DNA from: CAZJLN01 sp964540765
GTDB lineage: Bacteria; Chloroflexota; Anaerolineae; Anaerolineales; Anaerolineaceae
Reading direction: 5' to 3'
NCBI GenBank assembly: GCA_964540765.1
Contig: CAZINW010000011.1
Coordinates: 1-57,001 of the forward strand
Length of the DNA stretch: 57,001 bases
Shown: positions 34,504-42,617 of the stretch, in pieces
How positions within the stretch are numbered: the stretch's first letter is position 1
Layout of the letters: each line of letters begins with the position of its first letter
The notes under the pieces: model-generated
What the model was told of the DNA's origin: nothing
What the model saw: the letters and a program-made list of their open reading frames with translations, nothing else
Database searches by the model: none
Translations under genes and position numbers: made by a program

Positions 34504-35457
34504 ATGAGCGATTTACCGCTGGTGACCATCATTACACCTTCTTACAACCAGGCTGCCTTCCTGGAGCAAACCTTGCTCTCGGTGTTGGGGCAGGACTACC
34601 CAAGGCTGGAATACTGGGTGATCGATGGAGGTTCAACGGATGAAAGCATCGAGGTCATCAATAAATATGCACACAGGCTTTCTGGTTGGGTTTCAGAGAA
34701 AGATCGTGGGCAGGCTGATGCCATTAATAAAGGATTTCAAAAAGCCAATGGCGAGGTGATTGCCTGGTTGAACTCAGATGACCTGTACCGACCTGGGGCG
34801 ATTGCTTCGGCTGTGGCTGTGCTGCAACAATTCCCGGATGCTGGCATGGTTTTCAGCGATGTTGAATCGATAGACACTATGGGCGAAGTGTTCAATCGCA
34901 TGGTGTATGGCGATTGGGGCTTGCACGAATTGGTGACATTTCATATGATCGGTCAGCCGGGGGTATTCATGCGGCGATCCATATTGGAGCAAGCTGGTCA
35001 TCTTGATTTGAGCTACCAGTATTTATTAGACCATCATCTATGGCTGCGCATGGGAGTAAAGGCAGGCATCCAGTATATTCCAGGGCAGGTCTGGGCGTCT
35101 GCGCGCATCCATCCAGCTGCAAAGAATGTAGCCCAGGCAGAAGGTTTTGGGGGAGAGGCTTACAGACTGGCAAAATGGATGCTTGAAGATGCGCAATTTA
35201 CTCCTTATATTAAAGGCATGCAGCATAAAATTTGGGCCGGAGCACATCGCTTGAACGCTTTTTACCTGCTGGATGGAGGGCAACCACGCGCTGCCCTTAA
35301 AGCGTATTGGCAGGGGTTCTGGCAATACCCGGCGGCTGTGTTACCAGACTGGCGACGCATCCTCTATGCGGTTTTCAGCCCTTTTGGTTTGCAGGGTCTT
35401 AAAACGGTCTACCGCAATCACAAGAAATCACGCTTTCAGAAGAAGGTGAAACCATGA
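34504..35457 (+). CDS. Glycosyltransferase family 2
   Basis: 317 residues. LVTIITPSYNQAAFLEQTLLS, YWVIDGGSTDESIEVI, EKDRGQADAINKGFQ and IAWLNSDDLYRPGA (DD metal site) are classical GT2 motifs. The C-terminal third is more variable. It overlaps the following membrane gene by four bases (ATGA). Confidence 0.9.
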   Translation: MSDLPLVTIITPSYNQAAFLEQTLLSVLGQDYPRLEYWVIDGGSTDESIEVINKYAHRLSGWVSEKDRGQADAINKGFQKANGEVIAWLNSDDLYRPGAIASAVAVLQQFPDAGMVFSDVESIDTMGEVFNRMVYGDWGLHELVTFHMIGQPGVFMRRSILEQAGHLDLSYQYLLDHHLWLRMGVKAGIQYIPGQVWASARIHPAAKNVAQAEGFGGEAYRLAKWMLEDAQFTPYIKGMQHKIWAGAHRLNAFYLLDGGQPRAALKAYWQGFWQYPAAVLPDWRRILYAVFSPFGLQGLKTVYRNHKKSRFQKKVKP

Positions 35458-37004
35458 CATCCAGAAAAACCAAGTTGGGCAAGATCATTCAAAAAAGACT
35501 ACCTGGCTTTCAATGGTGGACATGGCTGATGTTTGCCCTGGTGATGTTCTTTGGCATTACCGGTCGATTTTATGATCTGAGTGATGCTCCTCTTGATTTT
35601 CATCCCACACGCCAGTTACATTCGATGTTGATCGCACGCGGCATGTATTATGAGGGTTTGGAAAATGCGCCAGAAGATCAACGTGAGATTGCCATCAGTC
35701 AATGGAAGTCAGAAGGTGTGATTGAGCCACCCATCATGGAACGACTGACTTCCTGGGGATATCATCTCGTTGGAACAGACGACCTGAGGGTGCCCCGGGT
35801 ATTATCGATTACATTCTGGACACTGGGTGGTTTGGGTCTTTTCCTTCTTCTCAAAGATCTAACGGGAGGACAGGCAGTCGTAGTGGGGCTGGCGTATTAC
35901 ATGGTGCTGCCATATGCCTTGTATGCCAGTCGCTCTTTTCAACCTGAGCCATTGATGACTGCTGCCATTATCTGGGCGTGGTGGGGGATGGTGAAATGGG
36001 TGAAAAAGAAAAGCTGGAAATGGACGATCATCTCAGGATTGTTGGCCGGCTTTGCGATCCTGGTAAAGTCACCGGCTGTTTTTTTCATCGCACCAGCCTG
36101 GATTGGGCTCATTCTGACTGACCAAGGTTTTGGCAAAGCCCTGCGCAATAAGCAGGTGTGGGTGTTGGCATTGCTCACCATTTTGCCCTATGCGATTTAT
36201 CATGTTTATGGGATGTATATCGCGGGGTTCCTCCAAGGTCAGATGAGTCTGCGGTTTTTCCCGAATCTTTGGCGGGATGTCTTCCATTACCTTTCTTGGA
36301 AGGATATGATCGATGAAACCTTGGGGATTGAGTTTTTTTTGGCTGCTCTTGTGGGTGTGCTATTGATCAAGCATAAACCAACCAGGGTGATGTTTTTGAG
36401 CGTCTGGGTCGGTTACTTTCTCTATGGCATGACATTTTCCTATCACATCATCACCCATGATTATTACCAAGTGCCCTTCGTGCCGGCGGTGGCGGTTGGG
36501 TTGGCAGCAGCCACAGGTGCGCTCATCAATCAATTTAAAGGAAAAAAGTCGTTTTTATTGATAATGCTGGCTGGCGTTTTATTCTTTTGGATGTCGATCA
36601 ACTTCTGGGATGCCAGGATGACACTGAAGCATGCCAAATACCAGGACGAACCGAAATTTTGGTCAATGTTGGGAGAAAAATTGGGAGATTACTCTGTGGT
36701 CTCTCTTACAGAAGATTATGGAACAAGGCTGGCCTATTGGGGATGGAAGCCGACGATCAATTGGATGTCGATCGGAGATATTACCTACCGTGAACTGGGC
36801 GGGCAGGAAATTGATTCACAGGCGCTTTTCCTGCAATCAATCGAGGGACGTGATCTTTTCCTTGTAACAAATTTTGCTGAGTTGGATCGACAAGCGGATG
36901 TCAAAAAAATATTGTATGAAGGTTTTTCCGTCCTTGAGGAAGGCGAAAGGTTTGTGATCTTTGATTTAAAGGATCCCCTGCCTTTAACCGGAGGGCAGCA
37001 ATGA
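35454..37004 (+). CDS. GT-C membrane glycosyltransferase (GT39/ArnT-like)
   Basis: 516 residues with about 10-12 membrane segments and a soluble C-terminal part of about 120 residues. The first external loop contains DAPLDFHPTRQLHS, which holds the Asp-His type acidic motif of lipid-phosphate-sugar transferases. It should transfer a sugar from a polyprenyl-phosphate donor on the outer membrane face. Flanked by two GT2 genes with overlaps at both ends. Confidence 0.72.
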   Translation: MTSRKTKLGKIIQKRLPGFQWWTWLMFALVMFFGITGRFYDLSDAPLDFHPTRQLHSMLIARGMYYEGLENAPEDQREIAISQWKSEGVIEPPIMERLTSWGYHLVGTDDLRVPRVLSITFWTLGGLGLFLLLKDLTGGQAVVVGLAYYMVLPYALYASRSFQPEPLMTAAIIWAWWGMVKWVKKKSWKWTIISGLLAGFAILVKSPAVFFIAPAWIGLILTDQGFGKALRNKQVWVLALLTILPYAIYHVYGMYIAGFLQGQMSLRFFPNLWRDVFHYLSWKDMIDETLGIEFFLAALVGVLLIKHKPTRVMFLSVWVGYFLYGMTFSYHIITHDYYQVPFVPAVAVGLAAATGALINQFKGKKSFLLIMLAGVLFFWMSINFWDARMTLKHAKYQDEPKFWSMLGEKLGDYSVVSLTEDYGTRLAYWGWKPTINWMSIGDITYRELGGQEIDSQALFLQSIEGRDLFLVTNFAELDRQADVKKILYEGFSVLEEGERFVIFDLKDPLPLTGGQQ

Positions 37005-37813
37005 CCTTAAAAACCCAGCAAGTCGGGCGCGATAATTTACCGCTGGTATCCATCATTACCCCTTCATTCAACCAGGTGCGTTTTCTTGAGGAGACAATGC
37101 GCTCAGCGCTTGAGCAGGATTACCCTCGAATTGAGTATATTGTGATGGATGGAGGCTCAACTGATGGCAGCATTGAGATCATCAAGAAGTACGAGGCGCA
37201 TCTGGCTTATTGGGAATCAACAGCAGATAAAGGTCAAACCGATGCGATCAATAAAGGGTTTGGTCGCGCGAGCGGAGAGATCCTGGCATGGTTAAATTCT
37301 GATGACCTTTTACTGCCAGGCGCTGTTTCATCAGCAGTGAGATTTTTACAGGCACATCCTGAGGTTGGCATGGTCTATGGGGATGCCATCTTCATCAACG
37401 CTGAAGGGGAGAAAATCGGCAACTTCTCAGCAGCTCAAACAGACTTGAAACGCCTTCAGCGAGGCTATGTTCACATTCCACAACAGGCAGCTTTTTTTAG
37501 AGCTGATCTCTGGCACAAGGTAGGTCCATTGGACACAAGTTTTTACTTTGCAATGGATTACGATCTATGGGTGCGCCTGGCAAGGGAAGCCCAACTGCTG
37601 TACGTGCCTGAGCTTTGGGCAAGCTTCCGTCTGCATGGTGATACCAAAACAATAGCAGAGGATGACCGCTGCTGGCCGGAGATGTTATGCGTGCATTACC
37701 GCAATGGGGGTAGCAAGTTTTCAGCGATTGTTGCCAAGTATTACGTCCGAAAGTTGGCTGCACCGCTGTTGGTCTGGCGACGCAGGCGCATGATCAATAA
37801 AAGGAACACATAG
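37001..37813 (+). CDS. Glycosyltransferase family 2
   Basis: 270 residues. LVSIITPSFNQVRFLEETM, YIVMDGGSTDGSIEIIK, KGQTDAINKGFGRAS and LAWLNSDDLLLPG: a GT2 close to the copy at 34504. It is the last gene of the plus-strand polysaccharide locus; the cassette-like island starts right behind it. Confidence 0.9.
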   Translation: MTLKTQQVGRDNLPLVSIITPSFNQVRFLEETMRSALEQDYPRIEYIVMDGGSTDGSIEIIKKYEAHLAYWESTADKGQTDAINKGFGRASGEILAWLNSDDLLLPGAVSSAVRFLQAHPEVGMVYGDAIFINAEGEKIGNFSAAQTDLKRLQRGYVHIPQQAAFFRADLWHKVGPLDTSFYFAMDYDLWVRLAREAQLLYVPELWASFRLHGDTKTIAEDDRCWPEMLCVHYRNGGSKFSAIVAKYYVRKLAAPLLVWRRRRMINKRNT

Positions 37814-37840
37814 TTCCTGGCGTTCCGGGTGCATCTGAAG

Positions 37841-37915
37841 TTCAGCAGTCAGGCCTGCTTTGGGCGGAGTGTTTTAAAGCACGGGGGCGGGTATGCTCTA
37901 TTGGGTTATGCAACC
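37841..37915. repeat. Cassette-boundary element D
   Basis: Non-coding element downstream of the 293-residue gene. It shares GC-TTTGGGC..GGAG and TCAGGC with element B and ends in GGGTTATGCAACC, comparable to GTGTTATATGACC in B. A small hairpin AGCAG..CTGCT lies near 37844-37859. Called only because it resembles elements A, B and C. Confidence 0.35.
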
Positions 37916-37931
37916 ACTTGCCTAAATAATC

Positions 37932-38813
37932 TCATTTTAGATGGAAGATATAAACAAAGTCCTTTTTTTCTGGCGGAAGAATTCTTTCTAAAATTTGTTC
38001 TACTTCAGCTTTAGTTTTTCCACTTCCGATGATGATGCCTTGGAGTATGCCAAACCACACATCATTAAGACCAATCTCACGCAACTGTTTTCCATACATG
38101 CGAGCATGAATTTTACCCATTTCCTGATGGTAAAGCATAAGAAGGTTTGAGTCTCTGTTAATTAACGCCCCTATTTCTTCAGAGTACCTCTCGCGATTCC
38201 TTTCGCTTTTTAGATAAAATTTTAACCTCTCAGCATCACTTTCGTCTGCTTCTTTTCTTGAAAATGGAAGAGATGTAATAATGCCATACCTTGATTTAGC
38301 TTCCTGATAAGCATCATTAAGATTTCGGCGTATGCCTCCACCAAAAGCAATCCTGTAAGATGCCAGACAGCCATCATATATAATCTGTCCTTTAAATGGT
38401 AAAAGAACAGTTTCGAGCAGAATGGGAAGGTTTGAACCAATTATTTCCTCAAATTCATTAAAAATGGCAACAACTCCGTAAGCATGAGGAGGAGCGCTTT
38501 CGTCAAGAAAAACCGCATATTTCTTGAGATAACGCAGCAAATAGAACCTTCCCTTAATAGAATTTTTCCAGCCTTTGACTATTTCTCTTTCCTCTGCTGA
38601 AAACTTAAAAGGGTTTTCTTCAATAAAGGAATCAATCAAATTAATATTATCAAAAAGGGCATTTCTAATTTCAACTTTATCCTTAAGTGGTAAATGCATT
38701 AACTTATCGATGCTTGACACATTTTTACTTATGTTCATTTGCTGATTGGCATAAAATAGCAAAGCAGGGTGCAATTTGTAGAATAAGCTGACATTCTCTT
38801 CGGATAGTTTCAT
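37932..38813 (-). CDS. Unknown protein in AT-rich island
   Basis: 293 residues, start ATG 38813 behind GAGAGG. Mostly alpha-helical by eye, with conserved-looking pieces LPLKDKVEIRNALFD, VLLPFKGQIIYDGCLAS and FGGGIRRNLNDAYQEAK; no signal peptide or membrane segment. I do not recognise the family. It is the first cassette-like unit of the island, and its codon use is AT-rich compared with the polysaccharide genes. Confidence 0.7.
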   Translation of the reverse strand: MKLSEENVSLFYKLHPALLFYANQQMNISKNVSSIDKLMHLPLKDKVEIRNALFDNINLIDSFIEENPFKFSAEEREIVKGWKNSIKGRFYLLRYLKKYAVFLDESAPPHAYGVVAIFNEFEEIIGSNLPILLETVLLPFKGQIIYDGCLASYRIAFGGGIRRNLNDAYQEAKSRYGIITSLPFSRKEADESDAERLKFYLKSERNRERYSEEIGALINRDSNLLMLYHQEMGKIHARMYGKQLREIGLNDVWFGILQGIIIGSGKTKAEVEQILERILPPEKKDFVYIFHLK

Positions 38814-38852
38814 TTTTCATTACCTCTCATAGTTTAGTGATTCTTTCTCCCA

Positions 38853-38940
38853 AGCATTTGCGGATAAAAGAAGTTGCCGAAAGCAATTTTGGCGAAGTGG
38901 AACATAGCTGCAAACACGCTGTCATATAAGTGTTGCCCAA
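38853..38940. repeat. Cassette-boundary element A
   Basis: Between the 293-residue and 211-residue genes. In plus orientation it begins AAGCATTTGCGGATAAAAG and shares roughly 75 percent of about 40 positions with element C (for instance TAAAA.AAGTTG.CGAA and AATTT.GG). It shares AAGCATTTG and CAA with element B. Confidence 0.45.
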
Positions 38941-38952
38941 TAAGTAAAAGAT

Positions 38953-39588
38953 CTAATATTTATTTTCCTGTATCGCCCGCAAGACTCTATCAAGCAAGTT
39001 TGGATGGTACTTTTTTACCTGTTCAAGGGTTTTGTTACCAAATTGTCTGCTCCAAATGGCAGCGCGATAAACAATATCTTCGTCGTCTCTTGGAATTCCG
39101 GTGATTTTTTCTGGATAATACTTGATTATCAACTTTTGCTCTTCGGCTAATCGAAGTAAATATTCCTTTGCATTATTAACTTGTATTTCTCGTAAAGGCA
39201 CGACTGTTTCCTCAGAAACAACTTCTTCTTCCCACTGAGTTTTAGCGTCAATAAATCTTTCTCCTGGCAGTACATAAATAGAACCCTTAACCTCGTCATA
39301 CCTGAGATCGAATGCCTCTTTAAACCTCTCACAAATAAATGGTTTCCCAGTTTCGGGATCTCTACCTACCGCGCAGGTAAAATCGCCGCCCAAATCTCCA
39401 AGAAAAACAGCGGACATAACTATATCTTTAGTTGCATATACCCAACTCTTCCCATGAGTGCTTTTGTGAGGAATAATTTTCTTCAATCCAAGTGTCTTCG
39501 AACTATGGTAAACTTCCCTGAAGTTCATATCTGCCACGCTTTTTGAAGAACAGTTAACTTTTTGTGAGGACAATATTTCATATAACAT
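38953..39588 (-). CDS. Unknown protein, possible ADP-ribosyltransferase-like fold
   Basis: 211 residues. The segment EVYHSSKTLGLKKIIPHKS followed by THGKSWVYATKD resembles the first part of ADP-ribosyltransferase-like domains (a YHSS, then a small-residue motif ending in VYAT); an acidic catalytic position cannot be assigned. The rest (VLPGERFIDAKTQWEEEVVS, IQVNNAKEYLLRLAEE) does not help. An ATG at residue 21 (39528) could be the real start, because the first ATG lies inside the inverted repeat of element B. No RM or toxin motif is certain. Confidence 0.6.
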   Translation of the reverse strand: MLYEILSSQKVNCSSKSVADMNFREVYHSSKTLGLKKIIPHKSTHGKSWVYATKDIVMSAVFLGDLGGDFTCAVGRDPETGKPFICERFKEAFDLRYDEVKGSIYVLPGERFIDAKTQWEEEVVSEETVVPLREIQVNNAKEYLLRLAEEQKLIIKYYPEKITGIPRDDEDIVYRAAIWSRQFGNKTLEQVKKYHPNLLDRVLRAIQENKY

Positions 39589-39655
39589 CCTCAGGCTTTA
39601 CGAAGTGCGAAGCATTTGGGCAAACGGAGCGGGCCACAAAACCCGTGTTATATGA
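39578..39655. repeat. Cassette-boundary element B with perfect 10-bp terminal inverted repeat
   Basis: TCATATAACA at 39578-39587 and TGTTATATGA at 39646-39655 form a perfect 10-bp inverted repeat 78 bp end to end. The start codon of the 211-residue gene falls in the left arm. Inside lie AAGCATTTGGGCAAACGGAGCG and other pieces shared with elements A and D. Integron attC sites have comparable size and terminal boxes of the type RYYYAAC..GTTRRRY, which this only roughly matches. Confidence 0.55.
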
Positions 39656-39727
39656 CCCAAAGGACAAGGTTGCGAATCTTGCCACATTTTATTCTTTTGA
39701 GTTCGACCAATAACGTCATTCGTATTT

Positions 39728-40414
39728 TCATCTATTCGCCTTCTGCATTATTATCAAATACTTGAAACCTCTTAGATAGAAGTTATATCTTTTTGCCCTT
39801 TCATGCCAAATTGGAGTATTTGATGTTTGGTTATGACGTGTCACGCAGACAATATCAACGGGTCTAAAATAATTTTCAAGAATGGAGTACAGCTTAAACC
39901 CTGTTGGCACAAATTTTTTCTTTTTTGCTTGATCTCCAATGAGCCATGCGATATATTTATCATATTTCAAAATACGGTACATTTCTTTTGCCACCTTATC
40001 GAGTTCTTCAAAAAATCTTGGTTCTTCACAAGATATGTTTCCAATGTTGTCTGGATGTTCATTGTATTTTATGTTATCTGAATATGGTGAATCAATAAAA
40101 ATGAAATCTGCCTTTTCATCTTCTAATGGTAATTTTCTTGCATCCGCTTGTTTTATATCATTTCTAAAAGGGACTATATCAAAGCCAATAGCATTTCTAT
40201 TTTCTTCTTTACAAACATCGATGGTTGTTCCACTCCCACACATTGGGTCAACTACTAAATCGCCTTCTTTTGTATATCTTTGAATAAGATGCCAAATGAC
40301 AAATGCGGGTGTTACGCCAGAATATCTGTTGTTACCGTGTGGCTTGTCCCCGTAATTTTGAGTTGGGAAGTCCCATAATGTTGTCGTTTCAAATTTGGGT
40401 CTATCAATCTTCAT
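39728..40414 (-). CDS. DNA methyltransferase (second of two in RM unit)
   Basis: 228 residues. Motif I DPMCGSGTT and motif IV-like DFIFIDSPYSDN (Ser-Pro-Tyr) occur in the order I then IV. The length is short for a solitary methyltransferase, so it may act with the longer one. It begins behind AGAGG and overlaps the endonuclease gene end by 11 bases. Either N4-cytosine or N6-adenine specificity is possible; SPY-type motifs are common in m4C enzymes. Confidence 0.82.
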   Translation of the reverse strand: MKIDRPKFETTTLWDFPTQNYGDKPHGNNRYSGVTPAFVIWHLIQRYTKEGDLVVDPMCGSGTTIDVCKEENRNAIGFDIVPFRNDIKQADARKLPLEDEKADFIFIDSPYSDNIKYNEHPDNIGNISCEEPRFFEELDKVAKEMYRILKYDKYIAWLIGDQAKKKKFVPTGFKLYSILENYFRPVDIVCVTRHNQTSNTPIWHERAKRYNFYLRGFKYLIIMQKANR

Positions 40415-41087
40415 TTAATAGCCTCTTCAGGTCATCTATAAAATGCCCGAACATTTTGGCTTTATCGCTCTCTTCAATTTCTTCTTCAGTCAAAACATAA
40501 CTACCATCTAAATCAACTTCCACTATTGCTCTACCCTTTTTGGTTGGTACCTTTTGAGTTAATGTTCTGTCTTCATCCGGTGTGATAAAATAAACTTTGA
40601 TGTGCTTTGTAACCTCATCTTGTAAAAGTTTAAGCTTCCAATAACCTGTTTGAGTGATTCTTTCTCTCAATGTTACTTTACTTGAAATAACGACCAGAAC
40701 CTTGTCGTTCTGTGGATCGTAAATGATAATATCAACATCTGGTAAATGCAATCCAAATTCTCCGTAGTCAATGGCTAAATTTCGCTTAACCTGACTCAAC
40801 TCTTTAGATAAATTTGAAGATCTTTCCAGTTGATTGCCATTAACAACTTTCAAGCCAAGTTCTTCAACTTCATCTGTGATGATATATTGAACTAACTTTT
40901 CTAAATTTTTTCCTTTAAAAGCTCTCCAACTTTGTTCATGGTCCCCATTTGGAGTAGGTTTCTTAATCCAATCGCGTTTGTGAATTTCCTTTGCTTCTTC
41001 CAACAGTTCTGAGATGTGCTTGTACGTTTCTACACCATACTGTTTTTTCTTTTCTAGATATAACTCTTTCAAATCCTCAAATTTCAT
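40404..41087 (-). CDS. Type II restriction endonuclease, PD-(D/E)XK type, possibly CCGG family
   Basis: 227 residues from ATG 41087, which has GGAGTG at normal spacing; a GTG at 41096 would leave no spacing and is less likely. The probable nuclease core is LPDVDIIIYDPQNDKVLVVIS with SSKVTLRER following, an Asp, then S-x-K and a downstream Arg-Glu-Arg. That SxK with a later Glu is a pattern seen in the CCGG-recognising group (BsaWI, AgeI, NgoMIV types). Recognition sequence is not readable. It lies between two methyltransferases, overlapping both, a standard type II arrangement. Confidence 0.7.
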   Translation of the reverse strand: MKFEDLKELYLEKKKQYGVETYKHISELLEEAKEIHKRDWIKKPTPNGDHEQSWRAFKGKNLEKLVQYIITDEVEELGLKVVNGNQLERSSNLSKELSQVKRNLAIDYGEFGLHLPDVDIIIYDPQNDKVLVVISSKVTLRERITQTGYWKLKLLQDEVTKHIKVYFITPDEDRTLTQKVPTKKGRAIVEVDLDGSYVLTEEEIEESDKAKMFGHFIDDLKRLLNED

Positions 41088-41092
41088 GTTTT

Positions 41093-42457
41093 TCACTCCT
41101 TTAAACCCATGACAATGTATTCTGTAGGATAAGCCTCTGAATTAGCATCATGGTTATTAGCGAATCTGCCTGTTTTATCATCCCTTTTTTGTGGAAGTAT
41201 TTTTAATGGGATCTCTCTTTTTATTATCCTATCTAGTTTAAAACCACTGTACTGTAAGCTCTCAGCAAAAACTTCAGCATTGAGTATATCAACACCTTTC
41301 AACTTCGTATCTCCTATGACATAGCAACATCTGCCACCGTGTTTTAAAATCCTGAAGTTTTCATCAAAAACCTCTTCCATATCAATGAAAAATGCTTCAA
41401 TTTCCTTTGCCATTTTTTTGCTTTTAGTAGACATTTTACAAACTATGTCCATAGCGATTTTACTTCTCAAATTATTTTCCTCATACTTTTTATAAGATGT
41501 ACCAATAAATTCTTTTTTATACTCTGTTAAATCGTTTGCCAAATCAAACCAAATTGTTGATAACTGATGTAAATCCGCATACTCGTAACTGGTAACATAT
41601 GGACTGGAACTGACAATTAGATCCACACTATCATCAGATACAGGTTGTTCTCTGGCATCAGCAATTTTAATATTTAAATAATCATTTAGATTTTCTCTTA
41701 CTTTTACAGGAACAACATTATAAAAAACATTATTTCCTCTCTGCATTTTCAGTAAATGCTTTCGTAAGATATCATAAGGCTTTATCGGGATCTTCTTTAA
41801 ATCTCTTGTTGGTTTTGTGCTACCCTGTAACCATATTGAACAATTTTTTAAAATGTGGCTAAATGCAACAAGAAAGAAATCTTTAATAACTCTATCTTCT
41901 TCATCGTAAATAACTCTTAATATTTTCCCCAACTCATTTTTATTATCTTCGGAAAACCAGTAGTTAATCCTATCAATATGTTTCTGAGGAATTAATGGTT
42001 CAATGTCTTTATCTAACAGTGATTTTTGTGTTCCATTTAAATAAGTTAATCTGGATAAAAGTTGGTTAATCTTTTCATTAAGATATTTGGGTTCTATAGG
42101 GGTTGATTTTACTTTAGTTATTAAATATGCAATTTTATTAATATCTGTTCCACTTGATTTATAACCTCTTGATATTCCAGTAACAATAGTAGTTCCACAT
42201 CCCATAAATGGGTCATTTATATGAGCGTCTTCAGTAGAAACATATTCATCAATCAATTTCTCAACTAGTTGAGGAATAAATTTAGCGGGGTATCTGTGGT
42301 AACCATGTGTCCATTTTCCAGTGTCCGAGGGTTTATTCTCTATGAATGACCAAGATTCATCTACGTCTTTTGTATGAAATAGTTTGATAATTTCTTCTGG
42401 CGATTTCGTAGTTTGAGATACCATATCATTTACTACAATTTTCATTATTGTTTCCAT
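41093..42457 (-). CDS. Site-specific DNA methyltransferase (main, N4-cytosine or N6-adenine)
   Basis: 454 residues. Residues 60-95 contain KFIPQLVEKLIDEYV and motif I DPFMGCGTTIV; motif IV is VDLIVSSSPYVTSYEYADLH, with Ser-Ser-Pro-Tyr as in many m4C enzymes. A long helical insert lies between them, and a last part (RCCYVIGDTKLKG) follows. AGGAAAG lies upstream. Stop and endonuclease start region overlap, so all three genes form one transcript. Confidence 0.85.
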   Translation of the reverse strand: METIMKIVVNDMVSQTTKSPEEIIKLFHTKDVDESWSFIENKPSDTGKWTHGYHRYPAKFIPQLVEKLIDEYVSTEDAHINDPFMGCGTTIVTGISRGYKSSGTDINKIAYLITKVKSTPIEPKYLNEKINQLLSRLTYLNGTQKSLLDKDIEPLIPQKHIDRINYWFSEDNKNELGKILRVIYDEEDRVIKDFFLVAFSHILKNCSIWLQGSTKPTRDLKKIPIKPYDILRKHLLKMQRGNNVFYNVVPVKVRENLNDYLNIKIADAREQPVSDDSVDLIVSSSPYVTSYEYADLHQLSTIWFDLANDLTEYKKEFIGTSYKKYEENNLRSKIAMDIVCKMSTKSKKMAKEIEAFFIDMEEVFDENFRILKHGGRCCYVIGDTKLKGVDILNAEVFAESLQYSGFKLDRIIKREIPLKILPQKRDDKTGRFANNHDANSEAYPTEYIVMGLKE

Positions 42458-42493
42458 ATTATTTTCTTTCCTGGTTATGAATCGCTGTACGCT

Positions 42494-42570
42494 TAAATTT
42501 TTATGGGTAAAAAAGTTGTCGAAGATAATTTGGTCGAAAGATCAGCTTAAGCAACATATGCCGTGTTAAA
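42494..42570. repeat. Cassette-boundary element C
   Basis: Upstream of the methyltransferase and downstream (in plus order) of everything in the island. TTTATGGGTAAAAAAGTTG and GTCGAAGATAATTTGG match element A at most positions; it ends GTGTTAAAAG. It marks the right end of the AT-rich island before kbl. Confidence 0.45.
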
Positions 42571-42617
42571 AGTATGGATCGATGGCAAGGTTCATTATAG
42601 ATTCTTGTTGCACCATT

